This document shows, in pieces, positions 6,560 through 14,207 of a stretch of 18,143 bases of DNA; position 1 is the first letter of the stretch, and each line of letters opens with the position of its first letter. A program made the translations under genes and the position numbers. Below the pieces are notes generated by a model that made no database searches, had not been told where the DNA came from, and saw nothing but the letters and a program-made list of their open reading frames with translations. Source of the stretch: Candidatus Parcubacteria bacterium (GTDB taxonomy: Bacteria > Patescibacteriota > Minisyncoccia > Phycocordibacterales > Phycocordibacteraceae); the NCBI GenBank assembly GCA_027459545.1, contig DAIDID010000002.1:1-18143 (forward strand), read 5' to 3'.

Positions 6560-6598
6560 GAAAAAGCGCCAGTCTGCAAAGCAGACTGGCGCTTTTTC
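6560..6598. terminator. Bidirectional intrinsic terminator between FAS1 and sugar isomerase genes
   Basis: An 18-bp perfect stem (6560-6577 with 6581-6598) with an AAA loop. The core is GCGCCAGTCTGC, flanked by AAAAA on the left and TTTTT on the right, so it works in both directions for these convergent genes. Confidence 0.92.
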
Positions 6599-6599
6599 A

Positions 6600-7544
6600 T
6601 TATTCTACAATCGGTAGGATCTTTGAGTCATATAGCCTAGAAACCTTTTCTGTATAAGCTACGATATTTTCTTTAAAGTATGGTGGGTGATTCTTTTGAA
6701 TCTGAGCTATCACATAGTAACCAACTGCCATCATAGTTGCATATCCTGCATTTTCGGGTAGTGGTATATGCAAACGACTCTCTGGTGCACCCCATTCAGT
6801 ATTTTCATATCCAAAACTTATAAAAAGTTCATGAGATGGCACTACGGTTGCTGCGTGTCGCAAGTATTCCACCGTCTCTACGTCTCTTGCAATAGTACGT
6901 CCAAAAAGCTCAATAAATTTCACTTGCAGCATTCGTATTACTTCTGAAAACTCAGCTGGAATTATCAAGAAGTATTTATCATACGAAGCGAAGTCCGGCA
7001 TTGTCATAGTGTCTATCTTTTCTTGTATGAACTGCACAATGTTCGTCGCATCCTCACCAGTTGAGCTAAGAATCATTCCCATGTAGGTAGAGGTGTTGTA
7101 AGTGTAGGGTTCTCTATTTTTTGGTAAAACATATTCGTCATATACGTGCTCGTGATCGAGCTCTTTGCTAGCAGAGGAGTTTGGTGTGTTTGTGATGAGC
7201 GTCACGTGCTTGCCGTATTTCTTTGCAGCTTTTGCGATAATTGGTGCGTGTTTTTCTCCAGAAGCTGAAAGGAGTACAATACCATCAATATTTTCTATGT
7301 GCTGGAGCTTTTCTTCAAAATCACTTTCTGATGCAAATACCGCATCAACATCTCGAAAAAGTATCTTTCCTGTCGCTTCTGCATTTCCAGATCCCACTAC
7401 GAGTGGGCGCTTGTACAGGCTCAAATCCATTTTCGGCAATGGAGTCTTCTGAAATAACTCAAGTGCTCCCAGCACAGCTATATCCAGATCTGGAAGTGAG
7501 TCTAGGGTAAACGTCTCAAGTGTCTGGATGTGTGGGTAGTTCAT
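6600..7544 (-). CDS. SIS-domain sugar isomerase, putative phosphoglucose/phosphomannose isomerase
   Basis: A 314-residue protein with two sugar-isomerase (SIS) halves. The first contains LVVGSGNA (residues 48-55) and the phosphosugar-binding Ser/Thr segment LLSASGEKHAPI (91-102), followed by HVTLITNTPNSSASK. The second half (about 190-314) resembles the C-terminal half of archaeal/bacterial bifunctional PGI/PMI enzymes, which interconvert glucose-6-P or mannose-6-P with fructose-6-P. Placement 31 bases downstream of the Zwf-Gnd fusion supports a phosphoglucose isomerase role. Other SIS enzymes cannot be excluded. A TTTAAT box ends 7 nt before the ATG, so the gene may be transcribed separately as well as with the upstream gene. 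Confidence 0.65.
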   Translation of the reverse strand: MNYPHIQTLETFTLDSLPDLDIAVLGALELFQKTPLPKMDLSLYKRPLVVGSGNAEATGKILFRDVDAVFASESDFEEKLQHIENIDGIVLLSASGEKHAPIIAKAAKKYGKHVTLITNTPNSSASKELDHEHVYDEYVLPKNREPYTYNTSTYMGMILSSTGEDATNIVQFIQEKIDTMTMPDFASYDKYFLIIPAEFSEVIRMLQVKFIELFGRTIARDVETVEYLRHAATVVPSHELFISFGYENTEWGAPESRLHIPLPENAGYATMMAVGYYVIAQIQKNHPPYFKENIVAYTEKVSRLYDSKILPIVE

Positions 7545-7551
7545 ATATCTT

Positions 7552-7557
7552 ATTAAA
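7552..7557 (-). promoter_or_regulatory. Putative -10 box of the SIS-isomerase gene
   Basis: TTTAAT on the minus strand, 7 nt before the ATG at 7544. It differs from TATAAT at one base. Confidence 0.3.
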
Positions 7558-7575
7558 ATTACGTGATGCTAGAAA

Positions 7576-9945
7576 TTATTTTTTACTTTGTGCGTCATGT
7601 CCTCCGAATTGATTTCTTAGTGCAGAAAGAATCCTGCCGGTATATGAAGGATGGTCTGCAGAATTTTTTCTAAAGTTCAGAGAGCCCTCAATAATTGGTA
7701 CTGGAACACCAAGCTCATGCGCCGCATCTACTGTCCACTGCCCTTCTCCACTAGAAGCAACTGTCGGAGAAATCGAGTCGAGATCTGTGCCAAATTTCTT
7801 AAATGCGCTTGAGAGCCAAGTTACTAAACGCGACTCTATGACTGATCCATGCTCATATAGTTCTGCTACTTTGTGTACATCTATACCCATCGGAATTTTT
7901 TTCAAAACTTCAAATCCTTCAGCTAGTGCCTGCATCATGCCGTACTCGATACCATTGTGAACCATCTTTGCAAAATGTCCCGCACCTGCTTCGCCTATGT
8001 ATGCGTAACCATTAGTCACTGTAAGATCTTTGAAAAGCATTTCATATTTTTCATACTGGACGCGTTGTCCTCCAACCATAATGCAGGCACCGTACCTCGC
8101 GCCAGAAGGACCTCCCGAAACTCCGGCGTCAAGGAAGAAAATCTCGTGCTTTTTAAGTTCTTCATAACGTCGCATTGATTCTTTATATGGAGAATTCCCT
8201 CCGTCTATTATGGTGTCGCCTTTTCCAAGAAGCGGAATAAGCTCGGTAAGAACAGAGTCAACTACTTGCTGTGGCACCATAAGCCAAAGAAGTCGTGGGT
8301 GCGGAGTTTGAGCAACCAATTCCTGAAGAGAATTAAAAGTCTTAACCCCCTCAGCAGCAAGTGATGCTCTCGACTCAGGGCTTGGATCAAAACCATTCAC
8401 TTTCCATCCTTTTTCCTGCAGATGCCGAGCAAGTCCTGCTCCCATTTTGCCAAGTCCAATAAATGAAATCTCCTGATTCCAATTTTCTGCCATATGCACC
8501 TTTTCTGAAGCGAGAAGTTCCGGGTGCGGCAGTGTTCCTTGTGCATATGTTTCAAGAGGGACTTGATTTTTACTCCATGCGCTTTCTATAGGGTCTGCAA
8601 ATTTCCACAGTGCTTGAATTTCTTCTGCTGATATAAAAAATGACTGCTCTCCCTCCATCGCCGCATGTATGACTTTTGCATATTCTTCTACGTAGGGCGC
8701 ACGATCTTTCTTTTCGTATAAGAAAAATGAAAAAACACGTTCTTCTAGAATCTGCTCGAAGCCTGGCTTCTTTGTCCAAAAATGAATTGCAATTTCGTCA
8801 TTTGGCTCAAGTCGAAAAACAATGAGATTCGGACCATGATTTCCTGCTTCACACAAAAGACACGCTCCTGGATGGCGTATAGTGAGCACTATTTCCTTGC
8901 GCACTTCTGGCATGAGTTTCCCTGCTTCAAGATATATAGGCACTCCTGCCCAACGAGGACTGTCGAGCTCAGTTTGTAATGCAAAATATGTTTCTGTATT
9001 TGAACCCTTACGTACTCCTTCTGTTTCTTGATAGCCGTCATATTGAGCACGATAGGTGTTTTGTTTTACTATTTCTTCGCTCCATATTTTAAGAGATGAA
9101 AGTATTTCTGCGCGGTTTTTCCGAATTGAGAGAGTGCTCACATGCCCTTCACTTGGATACTCCGTGGTGATGGCTGCGAGCATGCTAAGCATGTGGTTTT
9201 GACCTACATCACGAAACGCTCCTACACTGTCATAAAAACTGCCCCTCCCATCGACACCAATTGATTCATGAAGGCGAATATCAATACGCTCTATTGTTGT
9301 ACGATCCCATGTGCTTTCGAAAAGATTATTTGAGAAGCGAAAATTTTCAATACCTTGCACGATTTCCTTAAAGAGATAGTGGTCGATTTGGTAAATTTGC
9401 TCCTCTTTAAAATACGCTGCGAGGAGAGTTTGAAGCTCGGTTGCACTTTGTAAATCGTGCCCGAATGGCTTCTCTATGAGGATTCTGCTCCAACCAAGAT
9501 CTCCTTCTCCGCAGGGAAGGTTAAGTTTTACGGCAGCAAGACCAATGAAAATCTGCTCGTAGGAAGAAGGTGGCACTGCGAGGAAAAAAAGTTTATTTGC
9601 GCAGACACCCCACTCAGTTTCTTTTTCTTGAATTTTTTTCGCTAAAGACTCGTAGCCTCCTGCGTCCTCAAATGTGCCTTGGTTATATACAAACATCTTA
9701 TAAAAATCGGCAAACGTGTCGTCTGCAACTGCGCCTCCTGAAGAATGCTCCACTGATGTTCGTATTTTTAACTCAAACTCTTCTTGAGAAAGTGGCCGCC
9801 TTGCGTAACCAATTACATAAAAACTTTTTGGAAGCCTTCCCTCTTTGTGAAGATGCCAGAGAGATGGCAGAATTTTCTTTGATGCCAAGTCTCCTGTTAC
9901 GCCGAAGATGGTAAAAATGCTTGGCGTGTCAGAAATACTGTTCAT
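7576..9945 (-). CDS. zwf-gnd: Fused glucose-6-phosphate dehydrogenase / 6-phosphogluconate dehydrogenase
   Basis: A single uninterrupted 789-residue frame joins two enzymes of the oxidative pentose-phosphate pathway. Residues 1-490 are G6PD: nucleotide motif GVTGDLASKK (15-24), EKPFGHD (158-164), the substrate and catalytic segment IDHYLFKE (187-194, family RIDHYLGKE), and the C-terminal YAQGTLPHPELL. Residues 492-789 are a short-type 6PGD: Rossmann motif FIGLGKMGAG (495-504), DGGNS (581-585), GVSGGPSGAR (608-617) and the catalytic AGHFAKMVHNGIEY (655-668; Lys660, Glu667). Both active sites look intact. No 6-phosphogluconolactonase domain is present, so the lactone would hydrolyse spontaneously or by an enzyme elsewhere. 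The frame opens at a GTG at 9963, but a TG-TACTAT box ends 6 nt before the ATG at 9945, which is chosen as the start. Confidence 0.92.
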   Translation of the reverse strand: MNSISDTPSIFTIFGVTGDLASKKILPSLWHLHKEGRLPKSFYVIGYARRPLSQEEFELKIRTSVEHSSGGAVADDTFADFYKMFVYNQGTFEDAGGYESLAKKIQEKETEWGVCANKLFFLAVPPSSYEQIFIGLAAVKLNLPCGEGDLGWSRILIEKPFGHDLQSATELQTLLAAYFKEEQIYQIDHYLFKEIVQGIENFRFSNNLFESTWDRTTIERIDIRLHESIGVDGRGSFYDSVGAFRDVGQNHMLSMLAAITTEYPSEGHVSTLSIRKNRAEILSSLKIWSEEIVKQNTYRAQYDGYQETEGVRKGSNTETYFALQTELDSPRWAGVPIYLEAGKLMPEVRKEIVLTIRHPGACLLCEAGNHGPNLIVFRLEPNDEIAIHFWTKKPGFEQILEERVFSFFLYEKKDRAPYVEEYAKVIHAAMEGEQSFFISAEEIQALWKFADPIESAWSKNQVPLETYAQGTLPHPELLASEKVHMAENWNQEISFIGLGKMGAGLARHLQEKGWKVNGFDPSPESRASLAAEGVKTFNSLQELVAQTPHPRLLWLMVPQQVVDSVLTELIPLLGKGDTIIDGGNSPYKESMRRYEELKKHEIFFLDAGVSGGPSGARYGACIMVGGQRVQYEKYEMLFKDLTVTNGYAYIGEAGAGHFAKMVHNGIEYGMMQALAEGFEVLKKIPMGIDVHKVAELYEHGSVIESRLVTWLSSAFKKFGTDLDSISPTVASSGEGQWTVDAAHELGVPVPIIEGSLNFRKNSADHPSYTGRILSALRNQFGGHDAQSKK

Positions 9946-9951
9946 GCTTTC

Positions 9952-9959
9952 ATAGTACA
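9952..9959 (-). promoter_or_regulatory. -10 box (TG-TACTAT) of zwf-gnd
   Basis: TACTAT on the minus strand (9957-9952) with TG directly before it, ending 6 nt before the ATG at 9945. The same TGTACTAT string precedes pilB. Confidence 0.5.
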
Positions 9960-9982
9960 TCACCTAGACTCGTCGGTGATGT
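9957..9982. repeat. Inverted repeat overlapping the zwf-gnd promoter
   Basis: ACATCACC (9957-9964) and GGTGATGT (9975-9982) are exact inverted repeats with a 10-nt spacer, extendable to GTAC on both sides with a 2-nt offset. It overlaps the -10 box by one base, a typical repressor position. Confidence 0.4.
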
Positions 9983-10015
9983 GTACAAAGGTGCGTGAGT
10001 TCGCTACATTTTCTT

Positions 10016-10024
10016 TGATATACT
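10016..10024 (+). promoter_or_regulatory. Extended -10 box of the small membrane protein gene
   Basis: TGA-TATACT, ending 7 nt before the apparent ATA start codon. Confidence 0.45.
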
Positions 10025-10031
10025 CAAGGCA

Positions 10032-10259
10032 ATAAATAACGAAGTTGTATTTAAAGAAAATACTTTACAAACTCAAACTGAAAATACCCAAGTAGAAAAA
10101 GGATTTTTTGCTGGTATTTTAGAGTGGCTCGTGAAAAATGACATTGTAAAAAATACAAAACAAGCAGAGCTATTACTTTTAAGTATCTCTGTTTTGGCTT
10201 TTGTAGTATCTATGTTTCTTATTATCTCTTCAGTTAAATTTCCTCAAAATCTCCTATAA
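10032..10259 (+). CDS. Small single-pass membrane protein with apparent ATA start
   Basis: A 75-residue frame with no ATG, GTG or TTG at its 5' end. It reads (I/M)NNEVVFKENTLQTQTENT, then a helical segment GFFAGILEWLVKNDIVKNTK, then a membrane helix (about residues 47-67, LLLLSISVLAFVVSMFLI) and a short tail. Codon use and composition look coding, and a TGA-TATACT box ends 7 nt before the ATA at 10032, the same spacing as for the leaderless genes here. The first conventional in-frame start is a GTG at 10131, which would give only 42 residues. Either AUA is used, or an ATG was lost by mutation or sequencing error. It is directly upstream of the pilin gene, whose -10 box overlaps its stop codon; a role in pilus assembly is only a guess. 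Confidence 0.6.
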   Translation: MNNEVVFKENTLQTQTENTQVEKGFFAGILEWLVKNDIVKNTKQAELLLLSISVLAFVVSMFLIISSVKFPQNLL

Positions 10260-10260
10260 T
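10255..10260 (+). promoter_or_regulatory. -10 box of the mini-pilin gene
   Basis: A perfect TATAAT that overlaps the stop codon of the preceding small gene, 11 nt before the ATG at 10272. Confidence 0.45.
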
Positions 10261-10271
10261 TAGTGGTCAAA

Positions 10272-10496
10272 ATGTGCTTTATCATGCTCAACAGAAAAAA
10301 TAATAATTTGGGCAGAGGATTTACACTTATCGAATTGCTCGTAGTAATAGCAATTATAGGAATTCTTAGCTCTGGCGGAAATCCTGCGAGCGCAAACAAC
10401 TACACTTCGTTTTGCGTTACTGGTGTAAATGTTAATCCTGGTTGGTGGGCTGGTCCGGGCTATTCCCCTCCTCAACCTGTAGCTTGTAATTTCTAG
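10272..10496 (+). CDS. Very short type IV pilin-like protein
   Basis: A 74-residue prepilin. A basic leader ends in Gly before the methylation motif GFTLIELLVVIAIIGILSS, the classic type IV pilin N-terminus cleaved and methylated by PilD. Only about 36 residues follow, Asn/Gly/Pro/Trp-rich, with two cysteines (SFCVTG and VACNF) that could form the C-terminal disulfide loop. Normal pilins have 120-160 residues, so the alpha/beta head is almost absent. The C-terminus still looks like a pilin end, suggesting an in-frame loss of the middle or a true minor mini-pilin. Starts at 10263 (GTG) and 10284 (ATG) are also possible. pilB lies 4 kb away. Confidence 0.75.
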   Translation: MCFIMLNRKNNNLGRGFTLIELLVVIAIIGILSSGGNPASANNYTSFCVTGVNVNPGWWAGPGYSPPQPVACNF

Positions 10497-10500
10497 TATT

Positions 10501-10530
10501 GGTTTTTTCCTAAAAAATCTTGCTTTTTGT
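10501..10530 (+). terminator. Weak AT-rich hairpin after the mini-pilin gene
   Basis: GGTTTTTT and AAAAAATC pair around a CCT loop (10501-10519), followed by a T-rich stretch. It could end the pilin transcript or, on the other strand, the tRNA transcript. Confidence 0.3.
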
Positions 10531-10542
10531 TTGCTAAATTTG

Positions 10543-10615
10543 TCCGCCCACCTGGGCTCGAACCAGGGACCTTATCCTTAAAAGGGATCTGCTCTACCAA
10601 CTGAGCTATGGGCGG
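10543..10615 (-). tRNA. trnK: tRNA-Lys (anticodon UUU)
   Basis: 73 nt on the minus strand that fold as a cloverleaf: acceptor CCGCCCA/TGGGCGG, D-arm GCTC-AGTTGGTA-GAGC, anticodon loop CTTTTAA (UUU), T-arm CCTGG-TTCGAGC-CCAGG, discriminator A. The terminal 27-43 pair of the anticodon stem is a G-A mismatch. CCA is not encoded. It is 28 nt downstream of holA and has its own extended -10 box in that gap. Confidence 0.96.
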
Positions 10616-10625
10616 TCGTCTTTCG

Positions 10626-10634
10626 ATACTAACA
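10626..10634 (-). promoter_or_regulatory. Extended -10 box of tRNA-Lys
   Basis: TGT-TAGTAT on the minus strand, ending 10 nt before the mature tRNA 5' end, between the holA stop codon and the tRNA. Confidence 0.5.
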
Positions 10635-10643
10635 GATATGGGT

Positions 10644-11294
10644 TTAGAGAGAAAGGGCAAATCGTTCAAGTGCAAGACTAAGACTTAAGCTTCCACTTCT
10701 TGATTCAGAGACTAGCTCAATAAGCGAACGAGAAAGCGCGCGCGCTTCGCGCGCGCTCCAATTCCTACTTCCTTTTTGCATAAGATCCCTTGCTTTCCAG
10801 TGCAGGAGTCCGTGAATCAATTCAGGGGCGTCTCCTGAACGTTCTGCTTTTACAATTTCTTTCCAGAGCACTTTTCCATCCTTTGAATTGAGTGCGTTTA
10901 CCAATGCGCTATTAAAGCCTCGTGCTGCTTTTTTTTCAACTACATTTAATTCAAAAATCTTCTCTGCGTGTGGTTCAATTTTTTTTATTCTTGCTGAAGT
11001 AAGCTTGGGAGCGAGTAGTGCGATTGGGTTTGCAGAAAGAGCCAGCTCGGGAAGCATTTCGAGAACTACCTCTCCGCTTTCAGTACTTGCAAAAGGATCA
11101 TCAAGGAGCACGAGTGCTTTTGTATAAAAAAGACCTTGTGCGCTTATCGCATTTGAAATTGTTTCGCGGGAGAGATCTGTTGTTTCAATTCTCAGATACA
11201 CGGCATCTGGTGCTTTTGCTCGAGCAGCTGAAATCCATTGAAACGCCTTCGCGCGAACCTTGAGGGTGTCTGTTCCATGGAAAAGATACAGCAT
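10644..11294 (-). CDS. holA: DNA polymerase III delta subunit (short form)
   Basis: A 216-residue clamp-loader subunit that opens the sliding clamp. The N-terminus MLYLFHGTDTLKVRAKAFQW and the SAQGLFYTKALVLLDDPF segment match the family pattern Y.l.G.d.fl...a followed by slffgkrlvil. A C-terminal helical section (ELIHGLLHWKARDLMQ...SREARALSRSLIELV) is the usual domain-II/III region. The normal length is about 330-340 residues, so this version has lost much of the middle AAA-like part. It starts 9 nt after the polA stop and is likely co-transcribed with it. It contains a 10-bp GC-rich hairpin (10735-10757). Confidence 0.75.
   Translation of the reverse strand: MLYLFHGTDTLKVRAKAFQWISAARAKAPDAVYLRIETTDLSRETISNAISAQGLFYTKALVLLDDPFASTESGEVVLEMLPELALSANPIALLAPKLTSARIKKIEPHAEKIFELNVVEKKAARGFNSALVNALNSKDGKVLWKEIVKAERSGDAPELIHGLLHWKARDLMQKGSRNWSAREARALSRSLIELVSESRSGSLSLSLALERFALSL
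10735..10757. repeat. Perfect 10-bp inverted repeat inside holA
   Basis: Arms AGCGCGCGCG and CGCGCGCGCT with a CTT loop, in the coding region for SAREARALSR. Confidence 0.9.
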
Positions 11295-11303
11295 GGTTTG
11301 ATT

Positions 11304-13727
11304 TTAACGCGAAGGCGTATACGGAACCATCTCTCCCCAGTTAGGTCCTTTTTTCGGCTCTGCGAGGATGGGTACTCCGTGCGTTTCTTTAGTGTCCATA
11401 ACTGATTCCATGAGTTTATGAATTTTTGGTGTAACTTCTTCGAGTTTTGAAGTTCGAACCTCAAACACAAGCTCATCGTGCACTTGCAAAAGCAAGTGCA
11501 CGTCCTCATCCATTTCTTTCTCTATAAGTGCATGTATGCGTACCATTGCTAGCTTTACAATATCTGCCTCTCCTCCTTGTATTGGTGCATTTATTGCCAT
11601 ACGTTCTGCTTGTGCTCTCACAAAAGGTAATGGTGAGCGTATTCCTGAAAAATCTCGTCTTCTTCCAAAAATTGTTTCTGTGTAACCGTGTTTACGCGCG
11701 AAACCCCTAACCTCTTCTAAATACTGCGCCAATCGCGCAAAGGTATTGAAATATTCATCATGGAACTGATGAGCTTCGGCTGTAGATGTACCGAGCTGTG
11801 CTTTAAGAGCGTTTACGCCCATTCCATACAAGACACCGAAATTAATTATTTTCGCTCGTCTTCTCATTTCCCTATCGACAGCTTTGGGCTCAACACCAAA
11901 TACCTTTGCGGCTACTTCAGTATGCACATCTCTTCCTTCTCTGAAAATTTCGCACATAATTTCATCACCCGAAAGGATGGCTGCCAGTCGTAATTCAATT
12001 TGCGAGTAGTCAAAACCAAGGAGTGTAAATCCTGGACTAGCGATAAAAGCATTTCGTATAGCTCGACCCCTATCACTTCGAATTGGAATGTTTTGGAGGT
12101 TTGGATTTTGCGAAGCCATACGGCCAGTTGTAGTTCCTGCTTGTAGAAATTCTGCGTGCAGACGATTTTCTGCGTCAAGAAGTGGGGGAAGGGCTTCTAC
12201 ATAGGTTGATAGTAATTTTTGAATTTGTCGATATTCGAGTATCGCATCCACAATCGGGTGAAGGTCTCGAATTTTTTCAAGCTCTGATTCTCGTGTTGAG
12301 CGCTGTCCTCCTGCTGTTTTCTTTTGGCCCTTTGCTTTTAGTCCCAAATCATCAAAAAGCACGTCACCGAGCTGACGAGGAGAACTTATAAGAAACTCTT
12401 TGCCTGCAAGCTCATATATTTTTAATTGAAATGCTTCAAGCTCGGTGCGGTATTTGTTTTGAAGAGTAGTAAGTACACTTCTATCAATCAGAACCCCTCT
12501 TTTTTGCATATATTGCAATACTGGGATAAGTGGCTTTTCGATTTCATCGAAAAGCCACTGCAAATCCCCTGTTTCTGCGATTTTTTCCGAAAGCACTGTT
12601 TTTGCTTCATTAAAAGTTTCTTTTTTTGTATAGGTGAGAATGTCATCCAACGTTGGATTGGTAAAGTCTGATGCTAGCAACCAAAGCATTATTTTTGCTT
12701 CGGCGAGCTCTTCTGGTAAAATCTCTTCGTCCGAAATATATAGAGTGGAGTTTCCCTCCAAAACTTCCTGCTCAACTCCAAATACTGCTCGAGCACGGGC
12801 ACGAATAGACCGAAATCCCAGCTCATCGAAAAGGGCTAATATCTTCGGCAACGATTTTTCATCTGCTCGTGCTGCTTTTTCAAGAGTAAAATCTATCGGG
12901 GCATCGGTACGAATGGTTGCTAGCATTTTTGAAAAAAGCGCGTCTTCTTCGTGTTCCTTAAGGAGACCAATCATCCGTGGTTTAATTCCTTTTTTTATGA
13001 ACTCGTCTTCATCTTTTTTCAATTTCTTATATAGATTTTCAAGAGATCCAAAATTCACAATAAGTTCTGTTGCGGTTTTTTCTCCCACGCCTGGTATGCC
13101 GATTATATTGTCTGATGGATCACCACGAAGACCTTTGTAGTCTGGTATATATTTTGGCATAAAGCCGTATCGCTCTTTTACTGCTTTTTCGTCATACATA
13201 ATAGTATCGTTGATTCCTTTTTTGAGCGTATATACCTGCACTCGCTTTCCTTCTATTAGCTGCATAGTATCCATATCTCCTGACGCAATGATGATTTCGA
13301 GTTCTTGAGTATTTTTTTCAAGCTCGACTATTGTTCCGAGTATGTCGTCTGCTTCAAATCCTTCTTTCTCATATATTGGTATAGAAAATGCTTCAAATAC
13401 GCGTCGAGAGGTGGTGAGTTGCGTTATAAGTGCTGGATCAGACTTTGCTCGTGTGGCTTTGTACTCTGCGTATGCTTCATGCCGCATTGTTGGTTTTGGA
13501 AGGTCATAGCAAGCAGCAATATAGTCTGGCTTTAAATCACTAATAATCCTCAAAAGCATGGAGGAAAGACCGTACAGTGCTCCAGAAGGTGCGCCTGTTG
13601 GAGTCGTAAAGTCTGGTAGGGCATGATACGCGCGATGAATAATTGCATGTGCATCGAGCAGTACGAGTCGTTTTACTTTTGGCAAAGTCTTGGCGCTTTT
13701 TGGTGTTGTGGTGGATGATTTAGGCAT
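11304..13727 (-). CDS. polA: DNA polymerase I
   Basis: An 807-residue family A polymerase for gap filling and primer removal. The N-terminal 5'-3' exonuclease (about residues 20-290) has LVLLDAHAIIHRAYHAL, EGFEADDILGTI and the helix-hairpin-helix IPGVGEKTATELI. The middle section (about 290-400) lacks recognisable DEDD exonuclease motifs, so 3'-5' proofreading is probably absent. The polymerase domain is complete: motif A GFDYSQIELRL (Asp573), motif B RRAKIINFGVLYG (Lys626) and motif C QVHDE (Asp751). A longer frame begins at 13754, but the ATG at 13727 starts MPKSSTTT, overlaps the tsaE stop by 8 nt and fits an operon. Two perfect hairpins lie in the gene, one over motif C. Confidence 0.95.
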   Translation of the reverse strand: MPKSSTTTPKSAKTLPKVKRLVLLDAHAIIHRAYHALPDFTTPTGAPSGALYGLSSMLLRIISDLKPDYIAACYDLPKPTMRHEAYAEYKATRAKSDPALITQLTTSRRVFEAFSIPIYEKEGFEADDILGTIVELEKNTQELEIIIASGDMDTMQLIEGKRVQVYTLKKGINDTIMYDEKAVKERYGFMPKYIPDYKGLRGDPSDNIIGIPGVGEKTATELIVNFGSLENLYKKLKKDEDEFIKKGIKPRMIGLLKEHEEDALFSKMLATIRTDAPIDFTLEKAARADEKSLPKILALFDELGFRSIRARARAVFGVEQEVLEGNSTLYISDEEILPEELAEAKIMLWLLASDFTNPTLDDILTYTKKETFNEAKTVLSEKIAETGDLQWLFDEIEKPLIPVLQYMQKRGVLIDRSVLTTLQNKYRTELEAFQLKIYELAGKEFLISSPRQLGDVLFDDLGLKAKGQKKTAGGQRSTRESELEKIRDLHPIVDAILEYRQIQKLLSTYVEALPPLLDAENRLHAEFLQAGTTTGRMASQNPNLQNIPIRSDRGRAIRNAFIASPGFTLLGFDYSQIELRLAAILSGDEIMCEIFREGRDVHTEVAAKVFGVEPKAVDREMRRRAKIINFGVLYGMGVNALKAQLGTSTAEAHQFHDEYFNTFARLAQYLEEVRGFARKHGYTETIFGRRRDFSGIRSPLPFVRAQAERMAINAPIQGGEADIVKLAMVRIHALIEKEMDEDVHLLLQVHDELVFEVRTSKLEEVTPKIHKLMESVMDTKETHGVPILAEPKKGPNWGEMVPYTPSR
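11477..11502. repeat. Perfect 11-bp inverted repeat over polA motif C
   Basis: Arms CGTGCACTTGC and GCAAGTGCACG with an AAAA loop. It encodes VHLLLQVH, directly before and including the catalytic HDE motif. Confidence 0.9.
12529..12559. repeat. Perfect 14-bp inverted repeat inside polA
   Basis: Arms AGTGGCTTTTCGAT and ATCGAAAAGCCACT with a TTC loop, encoding about QWLFDEIEKPL, near the start of the polymerase domain. Confidence 0.9.
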
Positions 13728-14196
13728 ATGTGATAACTCGTGACTCATCTGCAAGTGGTTCGAGTGTGATTTTTACATCAGCTATTTCAAAAATTCCCTC
13801 AATGCGTTCTGGCCACTCAAATAAAATAAGCGTTTTAGGATTCCTCATAAGCTCATCAAAACCAATCCCTTGCAAATCTTGCATTTTTTCTAAACGATAT
13901 GCATCTATATGCACAAATCTCGTAAATTCTTCTGAGGAGGTGCTATATATTTTTTCTATCACAAAGGTCGGGCTATTTACTGTGTCTTTTACACCTAATG
14001 CCTTTGCGACGAATTGCGTAAACGTAGTTTTCCCTGCTCCTAACTCCCCTGAAAGTGTCACCAGAAGTGCTTTGGTTTCTTTAAGCTCAGAATTTGTGCG
14101 TCTGGTGTGTAGTAATGACTCAAGTAAGGCACGCGCTTCTATTTCTAGCTCACCAAGAGAATTAACCTGTTTTTTAGTTGTGGTTTGGGTGTCCAT
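13720..14196 (-). CDS. tsaE: tRNA t6A synthesis ATPase TsaE
   Basis: A 158-residue ATPase that works with TsaB and TsaD to make N6-threonylcarbamoyl-adenosine on ANN-decoding tRNAs, such as the tRNA-Lys encoded nearby. It shows the Walker A motif GELGAGKTTFTQ, the family motif NSPTFVIEKIY, HIDAYRL, and ILFEWPERI. The length is normal. A TTG at 14208 extends the frame, but the ATG at 14196 has GAAGG seven bases upstream and gives the usual N-terminus. A TGA-TACAAT promoter with a short leader precedes it. It is the first gene of tsaE-polA-holA. Confidence 0.93.
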   Translation of the reverse strand: MDTQTTTKKQVNSLGELEIEARALLESLLHTRRTNSELKETKALLVTLSGELGAGKTTFTQFVAKALGVKDTVNSPTFVIEKIYSTSSEEFTRFVHIDAYRLEKMQDLQGIGFDELMRNPKTLILFEWPERIEGIFEIADVKITLEPLADESRVITYA

Positions 14197-14207
14197 ATTT
14201 GCCTTCA

